Below, one piece after another: positions 11,676 through 24,600 of a DNA stretch of 64,000 nt. Source of the stretch: Tubulanus polymorphus (Eukaryota > Nemertea > Palaeonemertea > Tubulaniformes > Tubulanidae); contig NC_134025.1 in NCBI RefSeq assembly GCF_964204645.1, positions 18,260,001-18,324,000 on the forward strand, read 5' to 3'. The position numbers were made by a program, and so were the translations under genes. Position 1 is the first letter of the stretch; the number at the start of each line of letters is the position of its first letter. The notes under the pieces are model-generated. The model searched no databases. It saw only the letters and a program-made list of their open reading frames with translations, and was not told the origin of the DNA.

Positions 11676-13280
11676 TAAGATAATGTACGATTAACGGGGC
11701 GTTTGTCTTTTTAATTTCCTTGTTGCGGGGTGGTGAAAAATTACGGGGCATACAAAGTGTCCCGTAATTGTTACACCTTGCAAACGCTCAGAAAATTGTT
11801 CAATCACCCACTTGCAGTCGTAGGCGTAATCGGGTCTGACAAAGATATTTATATATAAAGCAATACAGCAGCCCCATCTGACGGTTAGAACAGATAAGCT
11901 CCGCCCCTTTTTCTACGTCAGAAGTTAGGAGAAACCATCACCTGGCAGAACTCCGGAAGTTCGGGAGAGCCCATACAGAGCAGAGCAGGGTGTACGGCTG
12001 TGTAGTGTGTATATGATTTACACTTACAAACTGCAAGAATCTTCAAGAACATTAAGATATATTTTTTTCCAAAAACGCGTGTTCTCAACACATTGTTCAT
12101 ATGAAATTCATTGGGCAATTAAAATAATCCTTTGCTTCGAGGTTCGGTAGGGTTCATCTCCTACAGCAAACAATGAACTCGACCGATAGGTCAATGCGCA
12201 TGTCCAGTTACTATTCGCGGTGATGCGAGAACATTGAGTCTAAGCCTAGCCAAAAAGGAAAAAGGTAAGCTTTCTTTATTAGTTTGCCGATCTTGCATGT
12301 CCTTTTTACATGTAACATCATTGGAGACATTTATCCATAGGCCAAATGCAGTATATTTCAACTTTTTTAAATGGACGAAGGGTACCATTATGTACTCTGC
12401 TTTAGAGGTACATGCCTTAAAACGACCAGCACGTGCTTTGAACTTAACCGTCGATTCTTTATTCGTTTTACATACACTGCATTGAAGGAATTCTTTTTTA
12501 TGTAAATCGAATAGAGATGGACTTCATTCTTTGATTAGATCAATACAAGTGTATCATTACTGTTTATTGTCCGAAGTATGTATTGCATTGATATTTTGAA
12601 ATCATCAAAACCATGGTTTGCCGACTTGATAAACTCAAAAGTAGTTGTCATTGTCAGAAACCATTTATGGGATATTTAATGATACAAACAAATACGCTTG
12701 ATATGCTTAATAGAATTGTAGGCCATATTGCATAATCATGAAAATCATTTTGTTATCAGGCAGTATTCAGATAGGAAGGTTTTTTCCTTATCTGTAGTTA
12801 GTACCAGGGAACAAATAGAATACAGTCAACCTCGGCTATGCCATCCCCGCTTTATCATTATAAGTGCTTGTTCTTACAATATATTGCTTCCATTCCCTGT
12901 GTGTCTAATTTGTACTCAATAATTCGTAGACCCATTCTCCATTTCTATGTTAGACTATGTATGTAACCCGTATCAGTTGTCGGGAACGTAGACCTACATC
13001 TGTAGTGAAAAGAATATTAACAACTAATTTAGTAATTGAGGTCAGTGGGAAATATGAGTAACTTAGAAGTAATCGCTCAATGTCTAAGTCTAAAGCTTCT
13101 CCATTTAATGATGGCTGGTATTTCGTATTGCTTTCAAGTGTGATAGTAGTTTAAGTTCAAGAGTTTACGTAGACAATCTAAACATCTGTAAACCGGCTAT
13201 TGTACTGGTTATGCACTTAAATCAGTTTATATGGTTGATAATTCATTAGTAGAACTATGGGTTATCTTGTATCCGTACAT
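11675..13280. other. No gene recognised
   Basis: AT-rich sequence with short unsupported open frames only. No repeat family shared with the rest of the window was noticed. Confidence 0.5.
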
Positions 13281-13289
13281 CACCTAATC

Positions 13290-16200
13290 TATACTAAAAA
13301 GCCGAGTCCTGAGTGATAGGCAAACACCAAGATTGACTGTAGTAAAATCACGTCATGATTACGTAGTGTCTTGATATAATTGATTTTATATGCCACTTAA
13401 ATGAATGCATAATTGGGGGACATGAATATTATAATAACTCTGTGACTAGGTAGTGTCCAGATATGAATAGTTTTATATGCCAATAAACTGAATGTAGATG
13501 TGTAGATACAATTAGTAAAATCACTTCATAATTAGGTAGTGTGTAATATGAATATTATAATAACTCTATGATTAGGTAGTGTCCAGATATGAATAGTTTT
13601 ATATGCCAATAAACTGAATGTAGATGTGTAGATACAATTAGTAAAATCACTTCATAATTAGGTAGTGTGTGATATGATGGGTTTTATATGCTATTTTACT
13701 GCATGTAGAATTGTAGGACATATATAAATAGTAAAATCACTTCATCATTAGGGAGTGTCCAGATATGGTGGGTTTTATATGCCACTTTACTGAATGTAGA
13801 ATTGCGGGACATAATGAATAGTAAAATAACGTCGCGATTATCTAGTGGGCTGATACGAAGGGTTTTTATACGCCACTTAAATGTATGTAAATTTGTAGGA
13901 CATATATGAATAGTAAAATCATTTCATGATTAGGCAGTGTCCTGATATGCTTTTGTATGCCACGCAGCGTAATGTAGAATTACAGGACATATATAAATAA
14001 TATTAGTTCTTAGGTAGAGGGTCAAGATAATTAAAAATCCATAGGAGCAAAAACCATACAAATCGCATTTTGTAATGAGTAATATATATTTATTGTAGCG
14101 AACGTTTTCCGGAGTAACATTATCCCCTCTTCAGGCATAGCGCGCAAGTGATTAAATGTTCATATCATACTGGTATTTATATAGAATAGGACGAAGCTAA
14201 TTACAAACAATTTCAATTAACTGAGTGACAAGATGATTACAATATAAAGATAATTAATTATACACAATCTAAATTACTGAGTGAATATATTTGACTAGTA
14301 GTTAATTATCTAAAAACGTATTATATGAAAATTTAATCACTTGCGCGCTATGCCTGAAGAGGGGATAATGTAACTCCCGAAAACGTTTACTATAATAAAT
14401 ATATATTACTCATTAGAAAATGAGATTTGTATTGTTTTTGCTCCTATGGATTTTTGATAAATAATATTACTGCATGATTGGGTAGTGTCCGGATTTTAAT
14501 GTTTTTATATGCCACTTACTTGAATGTAGAATTGCAGGGCATATTTAAATAGTGAAATAACGCCATGATTATCTAGTGTCCTGACACTAATGGTTTTATA
14601 CGCAACTTAAATGTATGTAGAATTGTAGGACATATACGAATAGTAAAATCACTTCATAATTAGAGAGTGTCCCAATAGGTATGAACGATTTTTTTCATAT
14701 GACATTTAACTGGATGTAGAATTGTAAGACATATATAAATAGTGAAATCACTTCACGATTAGGCAGTGTCCCGATATATGTGCCACTTAATTGGATGTAG
14801 AATTGCAGGACATAATCAAATAGTAAAATAATGGCATGATTATCCATTGTCCTAATATGAATGGTTTTATACGCCACTTAAAATGTATGTAGATTTGTAG
14901 GACATGTACGAATAGTAAAATCATTAGGCAGTGTCCTGATGCCGTAGGTTTTATATGCCACGCAACTGATCATGTACAATTGTAGGACCTACACAAATAG
15001 TAAAATCATTTCAGGATTCGGTAGTGTCCTGACATGAATAGTTTTAAATACCCCCTAAATGAATATAAATTTGATGATGAGTTCTATATGTTGCGAAACT
15101 GATTAAAGAATTGTAGGGCATACATAAATAGTAAAATCACTTCATAATTAGAGTGTCCCAATATAAAGGGTTTTATATTCCACTTAACTGAAGGTAGAAT
15201 TGTAGGACATATATAAATAGTAAAATCACTTCATCATTAGAGAGTGTCCCAATATAAAGGGTTTTATATTCCACTTAACTGAAGGTAGAATTGTAGGACA
15301 TATATAAATAGTAAAATCACTTCATCATTAGAGAGTGTCCCAATATAAAGGGCTTTATATGCCACTTAACTGAAGGTAGAATTGTAGGACATATATAAAT
15401 AGTAAAATCACTTCATCATTAGAGAGTGTCCCAATATAAAGGGTTTTATATTCCACTTAACTGAATGTAGAATTGTAGGACATATATAAATAGTAAAATC
15501 ACTTCATCATTAGAGAGTGTCCCAATATAAAGGGTTTTATATGCCACTTAACTGAATGTAGAATTGTAGGACATATATGAATAGTAAAATCACTTCATAA
15601 TTAGAGAGTGTCCCAATATAAAGGGTTTTATATTCCACTTAACTGAAGGTAGAATTGTAGGACATATATAAATAGTAAAATCACTTCATCATTAGAGAGT
15701 GTCCCAATATAAAGGGTTTTATATGCCACTTAACTGAAGGTAGAATTGTAGGACATATATAAATAGTAAAATCACTTCATAATTAGAGAGTGTCCATTGT
15801 CCTAATATGAATGGTTTTATACGCCACTTAAAATGTATGTAGATTTGTAGGAAATATACGAATAGTAAAATTATCAGGCAGTGTCCTGATGCCGTGGGTT
15901 TATATGCCACGCAACTGAATGTAGAATTGTAAGACATCCACAAATAGCGCCCTGATATGATAGTTTTATATGCCACCTAACTGAATATAAATTTGTACTG
16001 CACTTAGCTGATGCAGTATTGTAAGACATATATAAATAGTAAAATGCTTTATGATTACCGTAGGTAGTTTCTTACGAGTCGAGTTTTCTATGCTGCCTAA
16101 CTAATTATAGATTTGTAGGACATATAAAAATAGTAAAATCACTTCATCATTACGAAATGTGCCAATATGAAGGGTTTTATATGCCAGCGATATAGAATTG

Positions 16201-16345
16201 TATATATAGAATTGTAGGACATATGTAGTAATAGACATAAATAGTAAAATCATTTTATGATTAGGTAGTGTCCAGATATGATGGGTTTTATATGCCACAT
16301 AACTGAATGTAGAATTGTAGGACATGACTAGTACAATCAATGCAA
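13290..16345 (+). repeat. 91-bp satellite array
   Basis: Unit of 91 bp in its best-kept part (15130-15790): GAGAGTGTCCCAATATAAAG, GGTTTTATAT, CCACTTAACTGAA, GTAGAATTGTAGGACATATA, AATAGTAAAATCACTTCAT. For example consecutive units start at 15239 and 15330. The outer units are older and vary in length. Short open frames here come from the repeat. Reverse-oriented units occur at 25920-26400 and 32340-32600, inside introns of the recombinase gene. Confidence 0.88.
14029..14458. mobile_element. Foldback/MITE-like element inside the satellite
   Basis: Long inverted repeat: a perfect 37-bp arm pair at 14117-14153 and 14335-14371, with outer arms pairing AAAATCCATAGGAGCAAAAAC near 14034 with its reverse near 14430-14455. 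It is flanked by AATAATATTA-like copies on both sides (about 13997-14006 and 14460-14469), a plausible target-site duplication. Confidence 0.68.
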
Positions 16346-16449
16346 GATTAGATATTGCCCTGATGTAATTATGATCTTTCAAGAACCGGTGCGATTCGTG
16401 AAGTCTCTTTTCTCTGTCATAAATAAGTTTAAGAAGACTTTTTAACAAT

Positions 16450-17190
16450 CCTTCAATACAGTGTTTAAGATGGATACAAAAACGATGTCCGACTGCACAG
16501 TTCTGGCTTGAATGGCATTAGTTTGAAGTATTTGCTCACAAAAGTTACAAATTATCTCGAGAAAACTGATGAAACACAAAAGTGAACAGACTAGCAGTGT
16601 ATGCCTGACATATCTGCATGTCCGTTCCTAAATTCTAATTTTTTTTTGGTCTGACATCGATTTTTTGAGTTCCCTATAAACTAAACTTTTCAACACATAC
16701 CGGGTACCTCAATTAGGTCTTAATACGACCAGTGAAACTGTAAGTAAATCATCGTTTTATCCATTTTAAACTGTTTTGCATTGGAGGATTACTAAAAAAA
16801 AGTCTTCTTTAACTCATTTCAATTAGAGAAAATAGACCCCATTTAATGAACTACCGTTACGTAAATCAATTTTAACAATATTTTTCTATGCCTAGGCCCT
16901 TGCCATTTGAAAATGTTTGCAAATTATTCAAAGAAAATCATGGTTCGTAGGCACGGAAACACAAGAAACATCTTAGAATTTCAAAAAATGGCTGATCTTT
17001 TCTGTTTTCGACACGAGAAAATGAAAACCCTTTGGCAATAATTCAATACAGTCTAAAATGGCTATAAAACGAGGATTTATTCAGGCTGCACAGTTACCGT
17101 ACACTGGTCGTTAAGACCAATTTAGGGTATGTGTTCAAAAAGTTAAGCGAAATATCCCAAAAAGATCGATTTCACACGAAAATAAATTAG
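16450..17190. mobile_element. Diverged foldback element
   Basis: The block at about 16640-16785 (AACACATACC, TTAGGTCTTAATACGACCAG, CATCGTTTTATCCATTTTA) pairs with the reverse of about 17030-17150. A direct diverged copy of the right arm lies at about 16450-16515 (TTCAATACAGTG, ACTGCACAGTT). Arms are imperfect, so this is an old element. Confidence 0.45.
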
Positions 17191-18552
17191 CCTTATGCCC
17201 GCATCTAAAATTGATTAGTGACATAAAGTCGGTATTTAACGGTTTTGTTCGGTATTTAGGGCTACCGGTTAGTTCGTTGCTGCGTTGAAGGTAGTCTAGT
17301 ACCTAGCCGTCGTTCTAGGGAACCGGTAACAACGACCGGTATTCAGACTACGTTGAAGGTCGTTGCTGCGTTGTAAACAACCGGTGGACGTGCAATATTT
17401 TCATTACTACATTTACGCCCGTTTCATTAAAATTCTGGCTACAAAATTTCTTATATTGACATACATTGTACCGCATTTCTAATCAGGATTGCAGAAAACG
17501 CTAAATTCATTTACACACACATTCAACTATACTTATAGGCCTATAGTACACCAGCACTAGCACATTGGATGTGAGTAACCTGTCCTTGTTAGTATTTAGT
17601 AATCGGTTGGTGGTAAGCTATTATCTAATAAAATAAAGGCCTCCTCCCAGCTAATCCCTGATGGCCTGAATACCATCTGACCTAGTACTAGTCTGAACAG
17701 ACTGTAACAACTGCTGTTCAACAGTTGTTGTTACGGTTCCCTACCTACAACCTGTTTGGAAAACAACGGCTAGGTACTAGACTACATCTGACCTTACTAG
17801 TAGTATTAGGCCCTATCTCTAGTCTTGACCGAGTCATCTCAGATAGGCTTGTAATTTGTACTTTTACTGCTAACGTTGATAATATCCAGAACTTAGAGAG
17901 GCCCTAGAGTATATACAAATAGGCCTACAAATACCTACCGGTATAGGAATTGTCGTGGTTTGTAAAACAGTCCGATCATCATAGAAACCAAACCTGATGT
18001 GCTGACTGATATTCCGCGCTACAGGCTGATACTTTTACCACTGCACAGTAGGCTACAGCTAACCTGCTGAATCAGCCTAGATTATAATCCAAATACCGGT
18101 ACCAACCTGTCATTGTTACAGGTTCATTGTAGGACATGGACCGGCCTATAGCCATGCCTGCTTATTAATTAGTTTCACTTATTTAGGCCCCCTAGTAGTA
18201 GGCCTATAGTGATACAGAATTCTAGCATATTTAGGCCTTGAAGCTTGGAACTAAGCACCGGTGTTGCACAATGAATTTTTTCTTTATTGTATATTTTTGA
18301 CAGCCAATTTTTGTAATTTATATCAAGTGCTACTGCTATTGATATGATATGCAGTGACGTGGCCGTTGGTCTAAATGGTTTTTTTTTGCAAAAATCAATC
18401 GCTTAATTCTTTTTTATTTTTTTTATGTTTCAAGGTGAGGATTTGTGTTCTGCCCAATTTGCAGTATTAATATCTCGGTTAATAGGGCAAAGATACAAAT
18501 AAGCCTGCCCATTATCATAGCACCTTATTCTTGGTTGTATTTTTCAGGTGAG
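17191..18552. promoter_or_regulatory. 5' flank of the SET/OTU/recombinase gene
   Basis: No coding sequence recognised. Contains CCGGT-rich inverted segments (17260-17400 against 17690-17790; shared words TAGTCTAGTACCTAGCCGT and its reverse) and a near-palindrome at 17706-17736 (GTAACAACTGCTG..CAACAGTTGTTGTTAC). The promoter presumably lies here, but no TATA or initiator could be assigned. Confidence 0.3.
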
Positions 18553-18655
18553 ATGCCGAGACGCATGACACCAAGTCAGGTGGCTCTTGAATTTATTAAA
18601 TTTGGCAAAGATCCAGAAGAGGCATTCGAAAAAAAAGTTGTCAATAGCGAAATAG
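18553..18655 (+). CDS. First coding exon of the SET/OTU/recombinase gene
   Basis: Begins ATGCCGAGACGC and encodes 34 residues rich in basic and hydrophobic positions, including SQVALEFIKFGKDPEEAF. This resembles the short lead-in that precedes the SET domain in KMT5A-like proteins of fish and cnidarians as I recall them. It ends ATAG|GTAGGC in phase 1, exactly what the next exon at 20842 needs. The ATG sits 6 nt downstream of a TTTTTCAG acceptor-like site, so the exon may carry a short 5' UTR and an upstream non-coding exon may exist. The intron that follows (18656-20841) is filled by reverse-oriented composite repeats. Confidence 0.7.
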
Positions 18656-21600
18656 GTAGGCTAAATTATACCTAAATGGAATGTTTTAACCCTATCAAAC
18701 CCTAACCCTCCTGACCTTCTAGACCCCAACCCTATCCTAAACCTAATGAGGCCTATAGGCCGAGAAGTGTTTTTGATATATAATGAGGACAACATAATCT
18801 TTAGCCCACTTGGGACTTAAGTCCCAGTGGACTATTGCGTTCACTTTTCATCTGTCGTCCGTTTGTCCATAGACGGAATCAAGTTCTTTTGGGAAGTTTT
18901 GAAGTCGCTTCAATGGATTGTCTTGATCTTTAGTTTTTACATGTATCTAGATACATCTTCTGCCCGAAAACTGGCCTGATCAGAATCAAGATGGCCGACT
19001 GGTTGCCATTGTTGTTCAGAAAAATCAGCACTTTTTACATATTTTTGATGTTATTAAGGGAAATTTTGAAACCCTTTGATCAATTATCTTGATCATTCAC
19101 ATCTGTTTGTATCCCCGGTGCATCAGCATAAGAAAAATTGTGTAGATCAGACTTAACATGGCCATCATGTGACCTTTTTTATGCCCAAGGTCATTTTTGG
19201 CCTGAATTCCGAGATCTGGTTATACTATGAGAAGGGCTCTTACACAGGCCTATCAGACAGATACTTTGATCAGTCAAGCGTGATGCAATCAGTGACCATC
19301 TTCGTGTCATCAGTCCTCAGAAAAAGGTTTTTGAAGGAAACTATGGACAAGTTTTGACTTATAGTCTTGATATTTGATATAGGCCTATAGTATCGCTGTC
19401 ATAGTATTCATCTCCTCACGTGGAATTGGGGTTACCCGGGTTTTTGTTCTCACCACCAGGGAGAGTTGAATATAGAATTACATACAGAATTACAGAATTG
19501 GTACCTATTGATATTTTGTATGAGTTTCAAGGTCATTGGTATGGTAACCACAATGAATGGCAAAATTGTATCTTGTGACATATTCTATGATTATGGGGCC
19601 GATTCTTTTATGCAGTCCGTATTCTCCGGATTGAATATCCTGATTTGTGCATAATGGAATAGTTGTTGAGAATCAAAATGGCGGCTTCCGTAACTTTTCT
19701 GAGTTTTAGGAGGCAAAATTCATGCGTCGCCATTTTGTCACGTGGTCTCTCCGCAATCACACCGGTCGACAGATTGGAGAGAATGGACTCTCCGAACTCT
19801 CCAGAAATAGTCACCTGATCAATAAAAGAATGGAAATGGAGCGTCCGGATTATCCGTACTGCATAAAAGAATCGGCCCTAGGCCACCAGGGGCATTGAAG
19901 AGCTAAATAACTTTTATTATATTATATTAGTATTTTCATATTGTATTGGTCTTGGTCATATTGTATTTTGTAACCACAATCAATTACAAAATTGTAGCTC
20001 ATGACATGTTCCATCATTGATTGTGGTGAGTTGTAAGGTCATTGCTTTCTTAATATGTTCACCAGGGGGCGTTGAATATTCCGTTTGTTAAGCATTTCTA
20101 ACCAATTCCCAAGTGGGCGTGGTGTCCCTGGACCACTAGTTTACTAAATTACTGCTGCATCTGTATGATATCCACTTTTTTATAGAATATCTGTTGTGTC
20201 AGTCCGTAGACAGAATCCAGTTATTTTGGGAAGTTTAGAAAACACATGGATTGATGTTTGGTTTATACATATATTACCCTGAAACACCTACAGCCCAAAG
20301 ACTGGTCCTGTCAGAATCAAGATGGCAGATTTCTGTTTGCCGAAATCAGCATTTTTACAGATTTTGATGTTTTAAAGGGAAATCTTTTAAGACGCTTCAA
20401 TTATCTTGATCTTTCAAATAATATTTTTAATGCCCAGGGGCCCATCAGCATTAAAACAATTGAGTTGATCAGACACAAGAAGTCCGTCCTGTGACCTTTT
20501 TGGTGCCCATATAGCTCAAAAATCTCAGTCTGAAATCCTCAAAAACCTATATCGGTAGCTTCCTTGACTTAATAGCAGAAACTGAGTATTTCCATATCAT
20601 ACCTATTAATACATTGGCATATTTTGTTACCACAATACATAGTAAAGACATAAATAAACAATCAATGCAAAATTTATGTCATGGTTTCTGTAGTTCACCA
20701 GACGTTGAATATTAACATTTCCAGATGGTTGAGCATTTCAAACCTTTTCTCATCTGGGCATGGTGTCCCTGGACCCTAGGTTTTAATGTAGGACCTGAAG
20801 GAATGGTTTTTAATCAAAGATAATACTTTTTTCTGATTAAGGATATGGATTATTCACAAAGAAAGCAGTTTGTAGAGGGGATTTTTTGGTGGAATATCGT
20901 GGGCTACTCCGTGATGTGAAGGAAATCGGGGATGACGATACATATGTCTTTGAATTTCAAGACAAAAAGTTCAGTTCTCTGTGGTATGTAGGTCTATTGA
21001 TTTTCTAACCAGATATTGCCCATCAGGCTACTTAGTTTACACTTTAACTAAAATAAGTCATTCAAAGCCTAACTGTTACCTGTAGGCCTGTATCATAATT
21101 TGATACCACCCATCTTCTTAAAGTATATTAGGCCTAATTGAATACTCTAAATATGACTTTTACCATTTCAGCATTGATGCCTCAATTGATGATGGTAGTT
21201 TGGGACGGCTCATCAATGATGGGTGGGGTGGCAAAGAAAACTGTAAAGCCAAAACCGTCATATCTGAAGGAAGGCCCCATATTGCATTTTTTGCTATTAA
21301 GGACATACCCCCCAAAACAGAATTGCGGTATGATTACGGGGTGACTGATTATTGGTGGAGACAGGTAAATTATGATGATTTATTTTCATCCAATTTTGTT
21401 GCAGCGAAGCTCTCATTCAGTTAGAACCTTACCCTCCCCTTCACCATACATCCATACTTTTTGTATACGCTTTAGTGCCTTATAGTAACAACCTCTAATG
21501 CAAGCATTTGTGCATCAAAGAATTAGCCCTAAGTTCAAAGCTTGTAATTTTTATCAGAATGACGACTGAAGTTGTCAATTGAAAAAAAAGTATCGTGAAC

Positions 21601-24600
21601 ATAACCTCAATATCTCCAATTATCCTTGACAGCGGGTCCCGAGAAGAAAGCAGTTTATGATTCGTAACGCTTGTCTTTATTAATGAATTATCAGTAAATG
21701 ATTTATGCTGGTGTTGAAAAAATTAAACTTTGGTTATGAGTTACGATGGTCCAACATCAATGATCATACTACATGGAGTATGGTGCATACAGCAGTTTAT
21801 AAATGCAAACCCCCTCCCATACACAACCATAGACATTTTAATACAAATTTTCAAACCCCCTCACCCTTCTCTGTGTGTATGTACTGATCCTAAGAACATC
21901 GACTGATCAATTTCTTAATCACGATAAAAGTTCCTCTACAACTAATCATTGTACTATAGATACGCCGTGTAGTATCTTTGTTTCTACTGATGCATTTGGG
22001 TACCATATTGTATTTCTGTGCTGCATGAATGAGCTACATTTGCTTATTTGCTGATTTCTTCACTGCTTCCATTATGCCATTCTGGAAAATTATTTTTGTA
22101 TTCAACATATAAATAGGCTTCTAACAAAAAAGAACTTAATGCCTCAGGTAAGCTTGTTAACCTGTTGGGATTAAAATTTTCTAGATTGAGTCAAACTTGC
22201 AAAGTACACCCAGCATGCTGAAGCTTGCGATTGTCATTAGGCCTATGTAGATGGAATTTGGTTTAAGCATGGAGAATAAAAGCAAAATGAGTCTATCATA
22301 TTCAAATGTAAATTTCAGATTTGCCTTGCATTTCATGGCTTACATAAAAACTTGCTGTATACAGGCTACATTTGCACCATGAGATTTTCTTCATGTACTG
22401 TGTGTGATAACTGTGCATGAATCTGAATTGAGGGTGTCTATCAGGAATATGTGTTAATTCTGCGGTTAATAAATATCATTGGACTTTGAAGATAAGATAG
22501 GTTATGTTAGATGCAACTTGCTTCTTATAGGTATGCCCTATGATGGTAGATGATTCATTTTCATACACCAACGACCATAAACTATCATTACCCAATTTGT
22601 ATAAGTGAATGATACAGTATTGGCTTAGAAGCATTAGGTTGGAACACAACCAAGGGCGGGTAGTTGAATTATGCCTTTTATTATGCACATATAAATCCAG
22701 CTTGCATCCACCCCTCAGAAATGTTGCTCTTTTTCTCTATAAGATTTGTATGTCCATAAACTCAGTTTATACATTTACCGGTATACTTTGTTGAGCCGTC
22801 CACCAGAACAGCAGAAATAGACGAATTTGAATCATTTTGCATGTGATAGGCCTAACCTTATATATATTCTAACCTTATATATATTCTATATATATATATC
22901 TGTTGTATGCTTTTCAATTTTTATGGTTCCCTTTTGTTTCATTGAATTATCTCATAATGCATATTTTAGATAATGAGCAATGTTAAGCATGTATTCTTTG
23001 TGTAAAAAAACTTAGGTTCAGTCCTATTGGCCACCCACCATGATAAATGTTTTGTTTTAAGGTGAATACTATACAGTGTTATAATTTCCTGATGGTCTAA
23101 GTATGTATCGTTTGATAAAAATATATTTTTAACATCAATGAAATTGGTTATTATTTATGTTAGAAATAATCCATTCTCATGAAGTAAACATGATCTTTGA
23201 AATGCATGCAGGGGCGTATCAAGCGGGTGGTCTCGAAGGTCTAGACTCGTGCCTTCCCTTTGAAGTTGCCCTTCGTACAGAGATAACTTAAACCTATAAA
23301 TTTAACATCTCAGAAATTTCATCTTTAAGGGTTGATTTATTCAAAAGTGTATCTAACCCTAGATGGAGGGACCCCCCTTAACGAATTTGATATGGCTGCT
23401 TTAACCGAAAATGCCTCGTATTTACTTTTTGAACCCGCCTTGCAATTTTCCTATTTCTACCCTTGGCAGGTAATTTGATTTCTTTCCCTACAAATTGAAC
23501 GGTAGGATTGGAAAAAAGACAGTAACCAGGCATACATGTTTTGTCGATTTTTTACTTTCTCTTGACACACTCAAAATGAGGTTGATATAAAACCATGTAA
23601 TTTTCATGGATCACATTCAAGATGGTCTACTGGCAACATGTAAGCCTATATTTTGGGAAATTACCTACTCTAGGTATTGTATTAACACCCTGTAATTTCA
23701 TTTTCAAGATAATGTATTGACTTCCAAGTCTTTTCGTCAACACAAATCTGGTGAAAAAAAAAATCATGATTCTTGTTCTGGTAAGTAAACTCATGAAATA
23801 ACTTAAGCTTGTATAATGCAGTAATAATTGGCAGCAGATTGCTGTATCATTGTATCTGTCATTTGATTTTCTAGATAATGTATTGACGAGTAAATGTTCC
23901 AGTGATGATTCAAAACAAGTTTCTGAATTCACGTGTTCTGGTAAGTTTACTCATTATGTAAATTTTTAGCTTGTATAATGCAGTAATAGTGGTCAACAGG
24001 TTGCTGTATCATTGTATCCGTCATTTGATTTTCTAGATAATGTATTGACGAGTAAATGTTCCAGTGATGATTCAAAACAAGTTTCTGAATTCACGTGTTC
24101 TGGTAAGTTTACTCATTATGTAACTTTTTAGCTTGTATAATGCAGTAATAGTGGTCAACAGGTTGCTGTATCATTGTATCCGTCATTTGATTTTCTAGAT
24201 AATGTATTGACGAGTAAATGTTCCAGTGATGATTCAAAACAAGTTTCTGAATTCACGTGTTCTGGTAAGTTTACTCATTATGTAACTTTTTAGCTTGTAT
24301 AATGCAGTAATAGTGGTCAACAGGTTGCTGTATCATTGTATCCGTCATTTGATTTTCTAGATAATGTATTGACGAGTAAATGTTCCAGTGATGATTCAAA
24401 ACAAGTTTCTGAATTCACGTGTTCTGGTAAGTTTACTCATTATGTAACGTTTTAGCTTGTATAATGCAGTAATAGTGGTCAACAGGTTGCTGTATCATTG
24501 TATCCGTCATTTGATTTTCTAGATAATGTATTGACGAGTAAATGTTCCAGTGATGATTCAAAACAAGTTTCTGAATTCACGTGTTCTGGTAAGTTTACTC

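Noticed and set aside
11569-11751. Ile-Tyr/Tyr-Ile repeat proteins on both strands
   Set aside because: They are translations of the (TA)n microsatellite.
14695-16448. Open frames on the minus strand through the satellite
   Set aside because: Their repeated phrases (YVLQFYIQL and similar) come from the 91-bp unit; no start context or splice logic.
21632-21662. Alternative 31-nt linker exon (RVPRRKQFMI)
   Set aside because: Phase fits 0 to 1, but the donor C|GTAACG is weaker than that of 22117-22147; kept only as an alternative.
23622-23639. Possible 18-nt microexon before the module exons
   Set aside because: It has AG and GT borders and symmetric phase, but is too short to support without transcripts.
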